In this document: one piece after another, positions 17,595 through 25,259 of the stretch | Layout: every line of letters starts with the position of its first letter | Numbering within the stretch: the stretch's first letter is position 1 | Assembly (NCBI GenBank): GCA_964459845.1 | Contig: CAYWOC010000005.1 | Location: 73,766-137,765, forward strand | DNA length: 64,000 nt | Source: CALZFJ01 sp964459845 | Lineage (GTDB): Bacteria > Bacteroidota > Bacteroidia > Bacteroidales > Muribaculaceae | Direction: 5' to 3' | Position numbers and translations under genes: made by a program | The notes under the pieces: model-generated | The model's database searches: none | Told to the model about the DNA's origin: nothing | The model's input: only the letters and a program-made list of their open reading frames with translations

Positions 17595-18070
17595 CTCGCA
17601 GCCGCCAAGCTGCCTTCAGGCTACGCAGGAATGCGTAGCCTCCTAACGCAGCACGGAAGTCTACATTGCGGAAGCACAGCAGAGGAGGCGATGCATTCCT
17701 GCGTCGCTGCGACAACAGCCGCAAAGCTCTCGCAGCCGCCAAGCTGCCTTCAGGCTACGCAGGAATGCGTAGCCTCCTAACGCAGCACGGAAGTCTACAT
17801 TGCGGAAGCACAGCAGAGGAGGCGATGCATTCCTGCGTCGCTGCGACAACAGCCGCAAAGCTCTCGCAGCCGCCAAGCTGCCTTCAGGCTACGCAGGAAT
17901 GCGTAGCCTCCTAACGCTGCACGGAAGTCTACATTGCGGAAGCACAGCAGAGGAGGCGACGCATTCCTGCGTCGCTGCGATAACAGCCACAAAGCTCTCG
18001 CAGCCGCCAAGCAGCCTTCAGGCTACGCAGGAATGCGTAGCCTCCTAACACTGCACGGAGGGGAGTGGTA

Positions 18071-18769
18071 CTATTTGAGGCGGAAATTGTAGCCAACGGT
18101 GATTTGTATCGACATACTGCGTGATGCGGCAAACACATCACTTTTGCTTGCCCCGAAGATGTTGCCTAGACCGTAGTATAGTCGGCCTTCGAGTGAAACT
18201 GAATGGTTGCGTTTGATGAAGTATTCCATTCCTAATCCGGCTGAGATTCCGTAGTCGAACTTGTTTTTTATCTCCATGGCAAACTGCTCAGTGCTGCGGT
18301 TTACATGTGGAAAATCAGCCAAATCCTTAAAGTTGCTCACATCGAAATTGGATGAAGTGCTGTGTGCTATCATATATCCAAGTTCTGGTCCGGCATTGAA
18401 GAAGCAGTGGAACTTTGTGCTGCCGAAATATATGTGTGTGAGGAACGGAACTTGCAGATATGTGAGGCTGCGGTGATATTGATAGGAAGTGCCTTCGAAT
18501 GTTTCCTTCCATCCGCGCTGCTCGACATTGAATTCTACGATAACGCCGAAGTTGCGCTCCTCGATGTATCTGAACATTGCTCCAGCCATGAAACCATTGA
18601 GCATGGTCTGCGGAACGGATGGTGAGAATGATATGCGGGAAAGGGTCATTCCCGCCTTTCCGCCTACGGTGATGTTCGACTCGTAATGCTTCTGAGCAAG
18701 AGCCACAGCCGATGTTGCCACGATGAGCATGGCAGCCATGATGGTTTTCAATATTGAGAATCGTGTCAT
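18071..18769 (-). CDS. PorT-family outer membrane beta-barrel protein
   Basis: 232 residues with a signal peptide (about 1-25, cut after VALAQ). The rest consists of alternating beta strands ending in aromatic residues, such as NFGVIVEFNVEQRGW, LTYLQVPFLTHIYFG and HCFFNAGPELGYMI, with a C-terminal strand MSIQITVGYNFRLK. This is the Bacteroidota PorT/OMP_b-brl_2 pattern of an 8-stranded barrel. Its start overlaps the stop of the LysM gene by 4 bp (ATGA), so the two are co-translated and probably act together in the envelope. The specific role is not known; PorT itself helps T9SS, but the family is broad. Confidence 0.85.
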   Translation of the reverse strand: MTRFSILKTIMAAMLIVATSAVALAQKHYESNITVGGKAGMTLSRISFSPSVPQTMLNGFMAGAMFRYIEERNFGVIVEFNVEQRGWKETFEGTSYQYHRSLTYLQVPFLTHIYFGSTKFHCFFNAGPELGYMIAHSTSSNFDVSNFKDLADFPHVNRSTEQFAMEIKNKFDYGISAGLGMEYFIKRNHSVSLEGRLYYGLGNIFGASKSDVFAASRSMSIQITVGYNFRLK

Positions 18770-20721
18770 TTGAGAGTGCGTTGAGTGGATGAATATGGGG
18801 TGAAATGAATGAAGTATAGCGACTTGTTCACGAATCCGCTCCAGTTGCTCGTACGCTCGAATTTGAAGTCGCTTTGCAGACCGCTGAAGCTGAACCCGCG
18901 CTTGTTGAAGTCGCTGTCGTTGTGAATATAAGATTCGATGAAGAATTTACCTGAATCGTAGCCGAGAAGACCGAATTTGGGTGCGGCATTTATCATGCTC
19001 TCGCCATACCATTTGCGGTATTTAGCCTCAAAATTCTTGATGCGGCTTCCGCTAGGGTCGATATAGAAGCGAGAATAGAAATATGTGTCGAGCTTCTTGA
19101 AGTCGTTTTGCAGGGTGGTGTAGGTGGTCCACTCGGGATACCCCACGAGAGCCATATCTATGTCGATGCGGTCTTCTTTCACTTTCAGCAGAGCGGGAAG
19201 CACCTTGCTAAGCACATTCTTGCTGCTTGAGCTTGGAATGAACACATATTTCTCCCCGGGGTCGAGCATAGCTGACAGGGCATCGGCGCTGATGCCTGCC
19301 GAGACTTTGACATCGCGCGAAGAGTATTTGCCCTTGGTGTGCTGCTTGAACTTGGCAAGCACGTCTTTCGACTCGCTGTCGGCATTGTCGAGGAATATGA
19401 TTTTGTAGCCCTTGAAATTGCTGTCGAACCATTTCATCACCTTCTGGTTCATATATGAGTGTGGAATGTTCACTTGGAAGAAGTGCGGATTGCTCGTGTA
19501 GTCTTCGTTCTTGGTGGAGAATGTGTTCACCACATTGATGCCGTTGTCTTTTCCGAATTTGGCTATGGCCGAAACGTGGGCGGCGTTGTCGGGGGCGAAA
19601 ATCAAGTCCATACGCTTCATCTCCGGCTTTTGCAGCAGCGAGTTTACTGTGGCGGTAGATCCTTCGGTGTCGTAGGTGTAGATGTTGATTCGCTTGCTTG
19701 TGTAGGTGCGCACTTCATCCACGGCAAGCAGGAATCCCTTGTAGAACTCGGTGAACAGACGAGCCGATTTCGACGGTGATGAGCTGTGGAGCATATATGG
19801 CAGCATTAGCGCGATGTTTATCGTTCCTTTTTCCTTGGATTCGTGGACAGAATTGTAGATTTCCTCGGCTTTCTTAGCAGAGCTTGCGCTGCTGGAGTTT
19901 GGCGACACAAGCACCGTGTCGGTTTTTGTGGCAGGAATATACAGCATTTTGCCCTTTTTCAGCTTTTCGATGCCAGGGTTGGCAGCCATCAGCTCGCTCA
20001 CCGAGATGTTCTTCTCGCGGGCAATGGAATAGAATGTGTCGCCTTTCTTTATCTCATAGGGATAGAATTCGGTGACAATTTTCTCCTGCTTTATCGGCTT
20101 GGCAGAATTGGGAATAATCTTGATTACTGAGCCGGACTTGAAATTCGACGGCGACACGCCCGGATTGTCGCGCATGATGTTCTCCATTGAGGTATTATAC
20201 TTCTTCGCAGTGCTGAACAGTGTCTCTCCAGCCTTTACAGTGATGAAAATGGAGTTTTGTTTTTCTTGCGAGAAGTGCAGAGTCTGACCCACTTTCAGCC
20301 CATCTGCAACCTCGGGGTTGAGGCGCACAATTTCATCGGTCGAAATGTTATAGATGCGGGAAAGTCCGTAGAGGGTCTCTCCTTTCTCCACGACGTGTGT
20401 GAAGTCGTTCTTGTCGGGGACAGTCACAGCCTCAATCTCCTGCTCGGCTTTGCTCTCCTTGGAGAAATCTGCCACAGGGAAGAATAGCTGCTGCTTGTCT
20501 TTCAATCCGGCTTCGGCGGTAGGGTTGTAGCGCAGAATTTCCTGTTGGCTGATTTGCAGTTTTCGGGAAATGCCGTAAATCGTCTCCTTAGACTTCACTG
20601 TGTAGTAGTAATAATCTTGTCCATTTATGCTCTTGACTGGCAGTTTCAGTTGTGCCGAAGCCTGAAAAGCAGAGGCGCATACAGCCAAAACCGCAAAGAG
20701 GATATAACTTAGTATCTTCAT
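18766..20721 (-). CDS. LysM-repeat protein with periplasmic-binding-like C-terminal domain
   Basis: 651 residues from ATG 20721, which starts a signal peptide (MKILSYILFAVLAVCASAFQASA). Four LysM repeats follow (about 40-280), with YYTVKSKETIYGISRKLQIS, HVVEKGETLYGLSRIYNIS, ITVKAGETLFSTAKKYNTS and YEIKKGDTFYSIAREKNIS; LysM binds N-acetylglucosamine in peptidoglycan. The C-terminal half (about 310-640) resembles type 1 periplasmic ligand-binding domains (INIALMLPYML ... FYKGFLLAVDE ... NVVNTFSTKN ... LVGYPEW). No transporter is adjacent, so it may be a structural or sensing protein that links the cell wall to the following PorT-like barrel. Two promoters lie upstream. Confidence 0.85.
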   Translation of the reverse strand: MKILSYILFAVLAVCASAFQASAQLKLPVKSINGQDYYYYTVKSKETIYGISRKLQISQQEILRYNPTAEAGLKDKQQLFFPVADFSKESKAEQEIEAVTVPDKNDFTHVVEKGETLYGLSRIYNISTDEIVRLNPEVADGLKVGQTLHFSQEKQNSIFITVKAGETLFSTAKKYNTSMENIMRDNPGVSPSNFKSGSVIKIIPNSAKPIKQEKIVTEFYPYEIKKGDTFYSIAREKNISVSELMAANPGIEKLKKGKMLYIPATKTDTVLVSPNSSSASSAKKAEEIYNSVHESKEKGTINIALMLPYMLHSSSPSKSARLFTEFYKGFLLAVDEVRTYTSKRINIYTYDTEGSTATVNSLLQKPEMKRMDLIFAPDNAAHVSAIAKFGKDNGINVVNTFSTKNEDYTSNPHFFQVNIPHSYMNQKVMKWFDSNFKGYKIIFLDNADSESKDVLAKFKQHTKGKYSSRDVKVSAGISADALSAMLDPGEKYVFIPSSSSKNVLSKVLPALLKVKEDRIDIDMALVGYPEWTTYTTLQNDFKKLDTYFYSRFYIDPSGSRIKNFEAKYRKWYGESMINAAPKFGLLGYDSGKFFIESYIHNDSDFNKRGFSFSGLQSDFKFERTSNWSGFVNKSLYFIHFTPYSSTQRTLK

Positions 20722-20739
20722 CTCTAAAAAATTAATATG

Positions 20740-20747
20740 CAAAGATA
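20740..20747 (-). promoter_or_regulatory. second TATCTTTG box close to the LysM gene start
   Basis: Part of an 18-bp module TGCAAAGATAGTGCAAAT at 20738-20755 (plus-strand letters). A start here would give a leader of about 14 nt. The -33 element is weak (CTTG at spacing 22). Confidence 0.45.
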
Positions 20748-20812
20748 GTGCAAATCGAATGCAGAATATCAAGTTTATTTGAATATTATGCTGAGGTGCA
20801 GCCTATCTTATG

Positions 20813-20843
20813 CAAAGATAGTGCAAATTAAGGCATGAACAAA
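20813..20843 (-). promoter_or_regulatory. promoter of the LysM-PorT operon
   Basis: On the minus strand TTTG (20843-20840), exactly 19 bp, then TATCTTTG (20820-20813): a full match to the Bacteroidota housekeeping promoter. The leader to ATG 20721 is about 85 nt. Confidence 0.75.
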
Positions 20844-20864
20844 GGCAAAAATGCTGATGGACAT

Positions 20865-20910
20865 AAAAAACAGCACCCACGACGGAGATTATACTCCATT
20901 GTGGGTGCTG
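20865..20910 (-). terminator. pgk terminator
   Basis: Perfect 10-bp stem CAGCACCCAC / GTGGGTGCTG (20871-20880 and 20901-20910), with an inner GGAG/CTCC pair. In the minus-strand RNA it is followed by TTTTTTATG. Confidence 0.9.
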
Positions 20911-20943
20911 AAAATGCTATTATGAATAAACTGTAATAATTAT

Positions 20944-22197
20944 TTATTCACCCTTGATGGCAGCTACGCCCGGAAGGACTTTGCCTTCGATAGCCTCAAG
21001 AAGAGCACCGCCACCAGTAGAAACGTAAGAAACCTTGTCGGCAAGACCGAACTTGTTCACGCAAGCTACGGAGTCACCACCACCTACAAGTGAGAATGCT
21101 CCGTTGGCAGTAGCCTCAACGATAGCGTCGGCGATAGCGCGAGAACCAGCAGTGAAGTTGTCGAACTCAAATACTCCGGCAGGACCGTTCCAAAGAATAG
21201 TCTTAGCGCCCTTGATAGCGTTAGCAAACAATTCGCGAGTCTTAGGACCAGCATCAAGACCTTCCCATCCGTCAGGAATTTCACCAGCAGGAACAACCTG
21301 AGTGTTAGCATCGTTGCTGAAGTCGTCGGCAGCTACACAGTCGGTGCCGAGCACAAGATTCACGCCTTTAGCCTTAGCCTTAGCGATGATGTCGAGAGCA
21401 AGGTCAAGCTTGTCGTCCTCGCAGATAGATTTACCGATGTGACCACCTTGAGCTTTCGCAAAAGTATAAGTCATACCGCCACATAGAATCAAGTTATCAA
21501 CCTTGTCCATAAGGTTCTCGATAATACCAATCTTGGTAGAAACCTTAGAACCGCCCATGATTGCAGTGAAAGGACGCTTGATGTCGCTAAGGATGTTATC
21601 TACAGCCTTAACTTCTTTTTCCATCAAGTAGCCGAGCATCTTGTTGTCGGCATCAAAGTAATCAGCTATAACAGCGGTAGAGGCGTGCTTGCGGTGAGCA
21701 GTACCGAACGCGTCGTTCACGTAGCAGTCGGCATAGCTTGCAAGTGTCTTTGCAAATTCCTTCTGCTTAGCCTTCATTTCTTTCTTGGCGGCATCGTAGT
21801 TAGGATCTTCCTTGTCGATACCTACAGGCTTGCCTTCTTCCTCAGGATAGAAACGCAAGTTCTCAAGCAATAGAACTTCACCTGGCTTAAGAGCAGCGGC
21901 AGCGTCGGCAGCCTTAGCGCAGTCAGGAGCAAATTTAACTGGAGTGCCAAGAGCGGCAGCCACAGGCTCTGCGATTTGACCTAATGACAGCTTAGGATTA
22001 ACTTTACCTTTTGGCTTGCCCATGTGTGACATGATGATAAGTGCGCCGCCATCGGCAAGTATTTTCTTTAGAGTAGGGAGAGCACCGCGGATACGGGTAT
22101 CGTCAGTAATTTTACCATTCTCATCCAATGGCACATTGAAGTCAACGCGAACGATTGCCTTCTTGCCAGCAAAATTGTAATTATCTATGTTTGCCAT
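20944..22197 (-). CDS. pgk: phosphoglycerate kinase
   Basis: 417 residues, normal length. It transfers phosphate from 1,3-bisphosphoglycerate to ADP in glycolysis. Visible signatures: VRVDFNVPLDENGKITDDTR at the substrate site, ALIIMSHMGKPKG, LLLENLRFYPEE, YVNDAFGTAHRKHAS, AIMGGSKVSTKI, LWNGPAGVFE and the nucleotide loop LVGGGDSVACV. Single gene with its own terminator. Codon choice is unusually uniform (GCT, GCC, AAG), as expected for a highly expressed gene. No anomalies seen. Confidence 0.98.
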   Translation of the reverse strand: MANIDNYNFAGKKAIVRVDFNVPLDENGKITDDTRIRGALPTLKKILADGGALIIMSHMGKPKGKVNPKLSLGQIAEPVAAALGTPVKFAPDCAKAADAAAALKPGEVLLLENLRFYPEEEGKPVGIDKEDPNYDAAKKEMKAKQKEFAKTLASYADCYVNDAFGTAHRKHASTAVIADYFDADNKMLGYLMEKEVKAVDNILSDIKRPFTAIMGGSKVSTKIGIIENLMDKVDNLILCGGMTYTFAKAQGGHIGKSICEDDKLDLALDIIAKAKAKGVNLVLGTDCVAADDFSNDANTQVVPAGEIPDGWEGLDAGPKTRELFANAIKGAKTILWNGPAGVFEFDNFTAGSRAIADAIVEATANGAFSLVGGGDSVACVNKFGLADKVSYVSTGGGALLEAIEGKVLPGVAAIKGE

Positions 22198-22252
22198 ATC
22201 AAAAAAATGTAATTAAAATGATACAAAAATAATATTCTTGGTTATTTGCTTA

Positions 22253-22260
22253 CAAATGTA
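22253..22260 (-). promoter_or_regulatory. candidate -7 box TACATTTG of pgk
   Basis: Exact TAnnTTTG match on the minus strand, about 55 nt upstream of the pgk start, in the gap behind pyrF; the -33 element is not clear. Confidence 0.45.
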
Positions 22261-22270
22261 GCAAAAAATT

Positions 22271-23092
22271 TTAGATTACTCCTTTTTCGGCAAGGAGTTT
22301 TTCCATTTCGGCTTGCAATTCGTGAGCTTTCTGTGCTGCCACATCGGCAAAATCAGCACCATTGGAAGCGTGGATTATGCCTCGCGACGAGTTCACGAGC
22401 AGACCACATTCGCTGGTCATGCCATATTTTGCCACTTCGCTCAGGCTGCCGCCTTGTGCGCCCACACCAGGCACGAGCAGGAAATGGTCGGGAAGGATGT
22501 GGCGAACGTCTTCAAACATCTTGCCCTGAGTGGCACCGACAACGTACATCATGTTTCCATTGTTGCCCCATGCCGATGACTTGCGCATCACGTTCTCGAA
22601 GAGCGGAGTGCCGTTCTTGTCCTCGGTGAGCTGGAAGTCGTGGGAACCCTTGTTGGATGTCAAGCCAAGCACGATTACCCACTTGCCGTCGTATCCGAGG
22701 AACGGAGTGACGCTGTCTTCGCCCATATAGGGAGCTACGGTCACGGCATCGATGTTCATCACTTCGAAGAAACTGTGGGCATACATCTTTGATGTGTTGC
22801 CTATGTCGCCACGCTTAGCGTCGGCGATTATGAAAATGTCGGGATACTTCTCTTGGATATACTTAACCGTCTGTTCAAACATCTCATAACCCTTAGTTCC
22901 GAGAGCTTCGTAAAAAGCAAGATTAGGCTTATAAGCTACGGCATATTGTGCAGTAGCTTCGATAATCTGCTTGTTGAACTCAAAAAGGTTGCCTTCGAGA
23001 TGTGCTGGCATCTTAGCAACGTCGGGGTCAAGCCCCACGCAAAGGAATGACTTCTTTGCCTTGATTACGTCGATTAATTGTTGTCGATTCAT
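22271..23092 (-). CDS. pyrF: orotidine 5'-phosphate decarboxylase (type 2)
   Basis: 273 residues, the length of the larger OMP decarboxylase group. It makes UMP from OMP, the last step of pyrimidine synthesis. The substrate start FLCVGLDPD and the catalytic charged network DAKRGDIGNTS (K and two D) are clear, as are VAPYMGEDSVTPFL and the phosphate-binding end VPGVGAQGGSLSE ... LVNSSRGI. It is 9 bp downstream of prfA and in the same transcript. Confidence 0.96.
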   Translation of the reverse strand: MNRQQLIDVIKAKKSFLCVGLDPDVAKMPAHLEGNLFEFNKQIIEATAQYAVAYKPNLAFYEALGTKGYEMFEQTVKYIQEKYPDIFIIADAKRGDIGNTSKMYAHSFFEVMNIDAVTVAPYMGEDSVTPFLGYDGKWVIVLGLTSNKGSHDFQLTEDKNGTPLFENVMRKSSAWGNNGNMMYVVGATQGKMFEDVRHILPDHFLLVPGVGAQGGSLSEVAKYGMTSECGLLVNSSRGIIHASNGADFADVAAQKAHELQAEMEKLLAEKGVI

Positions 23093-23101
23093 AATATGTG
23101 T

Positions 23102-24211
23102 TTATAATTCGCTTTCTTTCAGTTTTTCTGCATTTTCAGCCATAATCAGGTGGTCGATGCAGTCTTGAATGTCGCCGTCCATAAAAGCCGACAGATTGTA
23201 GATGGTGTAGCCTATGCGGTGGTCGGTGATGCGCCCTTGCGGATAGTTGTAGGTGCGAATCTTTGCCGAGCGGTCGCCGGTGGAGACGAGGGTCTTGCGG
23301 CGCGATGCGATGTCGTCGATATACTTTTGGTGTTCCTTGTCATAGATGAACGTGCGCAGACGAGCCAGAGCGCGCTCCTTGTTCTTTGGCTGGTCGCGCG
23401 TCTCGGTACATTCAATCAGTATTTCCTCTGTCTCGCCTGAATTTGGATTCTTCCACATATAGCGCAGGCGCACGCCCGACTCCACTTTGTTCACATTCTG
23501 GCCGCCGGCACCGCCACTGCGGAACGTGTCCCATTTTATTTCGCCCTCGTTTATTTCAACGTCGAAAGGTTCAGCCTCGGGCAGCACGGCTACCGAAGCC
23601 GCCGATGTGTGGACGCGTCCTTGCGTCTCGGTGGCTGGCACACGCTGCACTCGGTGTACACCCGATTCATATTTCAGCGTTCCATACACATTGTCGCCAG
23701 TTACGCGGAATACCACTTCCTTGTAACCTCCGGCAGCACCTTCGCTGGAGCTTGACACCTCGGTTTTCCAGCCCTTGGTCTCGCAGTATTTTATATACAT
23801 TCTGAACAGGTCGCCAGCGAAAAGAGCAGCTTCATCGCCACCAGTTCCGCCGCGAATTTCCACTATGGCGTTGCGGCTGTCTTCCGGATCTTCCGGCACG
23901 AGCAGCAGCTTTATCTCCTCTTCGAGCTTAGGCAGACGCTGCACGTTGGCATCAAGTTCTTCCTTTGCCATTTCACGCAGGTCGCTGTCGGTCTCGTTGT
24001 CGAGAATTTCCTTTGCTCCGTCGATGTCTGTAAGTAGCTTGCGGTATTCTTTGGTAGCCTTGAGCAACTGCTCAAGGTCTTTGTACTCTTTGCTGAGTTT
24101 CACATATCGCTTCATGTCGGCTATTACCGATGGGTCGGTTATAAGTGTGCCGATTTCCTCAAACCGTGCATCTAAGCCTTCCAATCTTTCCAACAATGGG
24201 GTTTGTGCCAT
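23102..24211 (-). CDS. prfA: peptide chain release factor 1
   Basis: 369 residues. RF1 recognises UAA and UAG and triggers release of the finished protein. The tripeptide anticodon PAT is in RVQRVPATETQGRVHTS and the catalytic GGQ is in SGGAGGQNVNKVESG. The N-terminal coiled-coil domain is intact (LERLEGLDARFEEIGTLITD). RF1 identity rests on PAT rather than the SPF of RF2. A TAATTTTG box lies upstream at 24241. First gene of the prfA-pyrF pair. Confidence 0.96.
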   Translation of the reverse strand: MAQTPLLERLEGLDARFEEIGTLITDPSVIADMKRYVKLSKEYKDLEQLLKATKEYRKLLTDIDGAKEILDNETDSDLREMAKEELDANVQRLPKLEEEIKLLLVPEDPEDSRNAIVEIRGGTGGDEAALFAGDLFRMYIKYCETKGWKTEVSSSSEGAAGGYKEVVFRVTGDNVYGTLKYESGVHRVQRVPATETQGRVHTSAASVAVLPEAEPFDVEINEGEIKWDTFRSGGAGGQNVNKVESGVRLRYMWKNPNSGETEEILIECTETRDQPKNKERALARLRTFIYDKEHQKYIDDIASRRKTLVSTGDRSAKIRTYNYPQGRITDHRIGYTIYNLSAFMDGDIQDCIDHLIMAENAEKLKESEL

Positions 24212-24240
24212 AAATTATTCTACATTTCTTGATTATGATG

Positions 24241-24248
24241 CAAAATTA
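24241..24248 (-). promoter_or_regulatory. candidate -7 box TAATTTTG of prfA
   Basis: Exact TAnnTTTG on the minus strand, about 30 nt ahead of the prfA ATG; no clear -33. Confidence 0.45.
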
Positions 24249-24351
24249 CGCTATTTTTACGAAAGATTTTGCGTGAAGCTGATTTATTTATGAAAATATC
24301 ATGAAACTTGTTCAGTTTTTCGCTTGTTACACTAAAAAAAGAATATTGACG

Positions 24352-25098
24352 ATGGAGAACATTAAAGAATTTTTTGAGAAGAGGACAAGTGTGCGCCGCT
24401 ATGAGCGTGAGGCCATACCTCAGGATAAACTTGACATCATATATGCAGCTATCCGCAATACGCCGACGAGCTACAATGGGCAGCAGTTCTCGGTGATTGA
24501 TGTGGCTGACCAAGAGCTTAAGGAGCAGATTTATGCAGTCACCAACCAGAAGCAGATTAAGACCTGTAACCACTTCTTCGTGTTCTGTGCCGATTTCAAT
24601 AAAATCAGCCTTCTCGCTCAAGCAAAAGGCATCAAGGTGCCACAGTTTCATCACACTCTTGATGGAGTGATGGTGGGAATCATAGATGCCGCACTTGCTA
24701 TGCAGAGTGCCGTGATGGCTGCGCAGATGTGTGGATTGGGGAGTTGCTGTATAGGTTACACCCGCACAGCCAATCCCGAGAAGATAGCCGAATTGCTGAA
24801 GTTGCCGAAGGGGGTGTTTGTGGTTTGTGGTCTTGCCGTTGGAGTGCCTCGTGAGCATCCCGATGTAAAGCCCAAGCAGCCGGCATCACTTTTGATCCAC
24901 AGCAATGGATACCGCACCGACGATATGCTCGACGAACTGAAAGAATATGACCGCAATGTGAGCGAATACAACCAGAACCGTGCCGGCACACAGACCACAA
25001 ACGACTGGTGTGCCCACATTCTCGACTATTATCACGAAGCTCTCAATTATCACATGAAGGATTACATTGTGGAGCAAGGATTTGAATTGCTGAAATAG
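24352..25098 (+). CDS. nitroreductase-family flavin oxidoreductase (NfsA/FRP type)
   Basis: 248 residues from ATG 24352 (MENIKEFFEKRTSVRRYERE). This is an FMN-binding NAD(P)H oxidoreductase: the FMN phosphate loop RTSVRRYE, the dimer-core TPTSYNGQQFSVI, the glycine loop CGLGSCCIGYTR and GLAVGVPREHPDVKPKQP, which is typical of the NADPH-dependent NfsA/FRP group. It reduces flavins, quinones or nitro compounds; the natural substrate is not visible. Divergent from prfA and followed by a strong terminator. Confidence 0.9.
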   Translation: MENIKEFFEKRTSVRRYEREAIPQDKLDIIYAAIRNTPTSYNGQQFSVIDVADQELKEQIYAVTNQKQIKTCNHFFVFCADFNKISLLAQAKGIKVPQFHHTLDGVMVGIIDAALAMQSAVMAAQMCGLGSCCIGYTRTANPEKIAELLKLPKGVFVVCGLAVGVPREHPDVKPKQPASLLIHSNGYRTDDMLDELKEYDRNVSEYNQNRAGTQTTNDWCAHILDYYHEALNYHMKDYIVEQGFELLK

Positions 25099-25164
25099 GG
25101 CGAGGAAGATTGCTGTTTTGTGACTGACCGACGATGGTGGCACAGTAGTTGCGAAGATATAGAA

Positions 25165-25204
25165 AACGGAGCTGAATGTAATATGAAATTCAGCTCCGTT
25201 TTTT
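25165..25204. terminator. strong bidirectional terminator
   Basis: Perfect 13-bp stem AACGGAGCTGAAT / ATTCAGCTCCGTT with a 10-nt loop, followed by TTTTTT on the plus strand. It ends the nitroreductase gene; the minus-strand copy also has a short T run and may end ribBA. Confidence 0.92.
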
Positions 25205-25259
25205 AGGATATGATGTATTGCGTCTATTTTGCGATTCAAATATATGACATTTCGTAGGC

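Larger units (their letters stand above)
17064..18060 (+). repeat. 134-bp tandem repeat array with hairpin-forming units and two assembly gaps
   Basis: Units start at 17064, 17198, 17432 (after a gap), 17653, 17787 and 17921, with a partial start ACGGAG at 18055; every ungapped step is exactly 134 bp. Each unit has hairpin H1 GCGACGCA-TTCC-TGCGTCGC and hairpin H2 AGGCTACGCA-GGAA-TGCGTAGCCT; the H2 loop GGAA is a GNRA tetraloop in plus-strand RNA. H1 and H2 are also near-complementary to each other over about 25 nt, so a unit could fold into one long stem instead. A third short pair GCTGCG/CGCAGC lies between. The array fills the gap between convergent holA and the PorT-like gene. Because 134 is not a multiple of 3, reading frames shift at every unit, so it is most likely not coding. 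Confidence 0.95.

Noticed and set aside
17211..18048. Reading frames of 60-190 residues through the 134-bp repeats on both strands
   Set aside because: The unit length is not a multiple of 3, so frames shift at each unit, both strands are open, and changes follow RNA pairing rather than codons.
17064..18060. CRISPR array
   Set aside because: Units are contiguous, 134 bp long and have no unique spacers; no cas gene is near.
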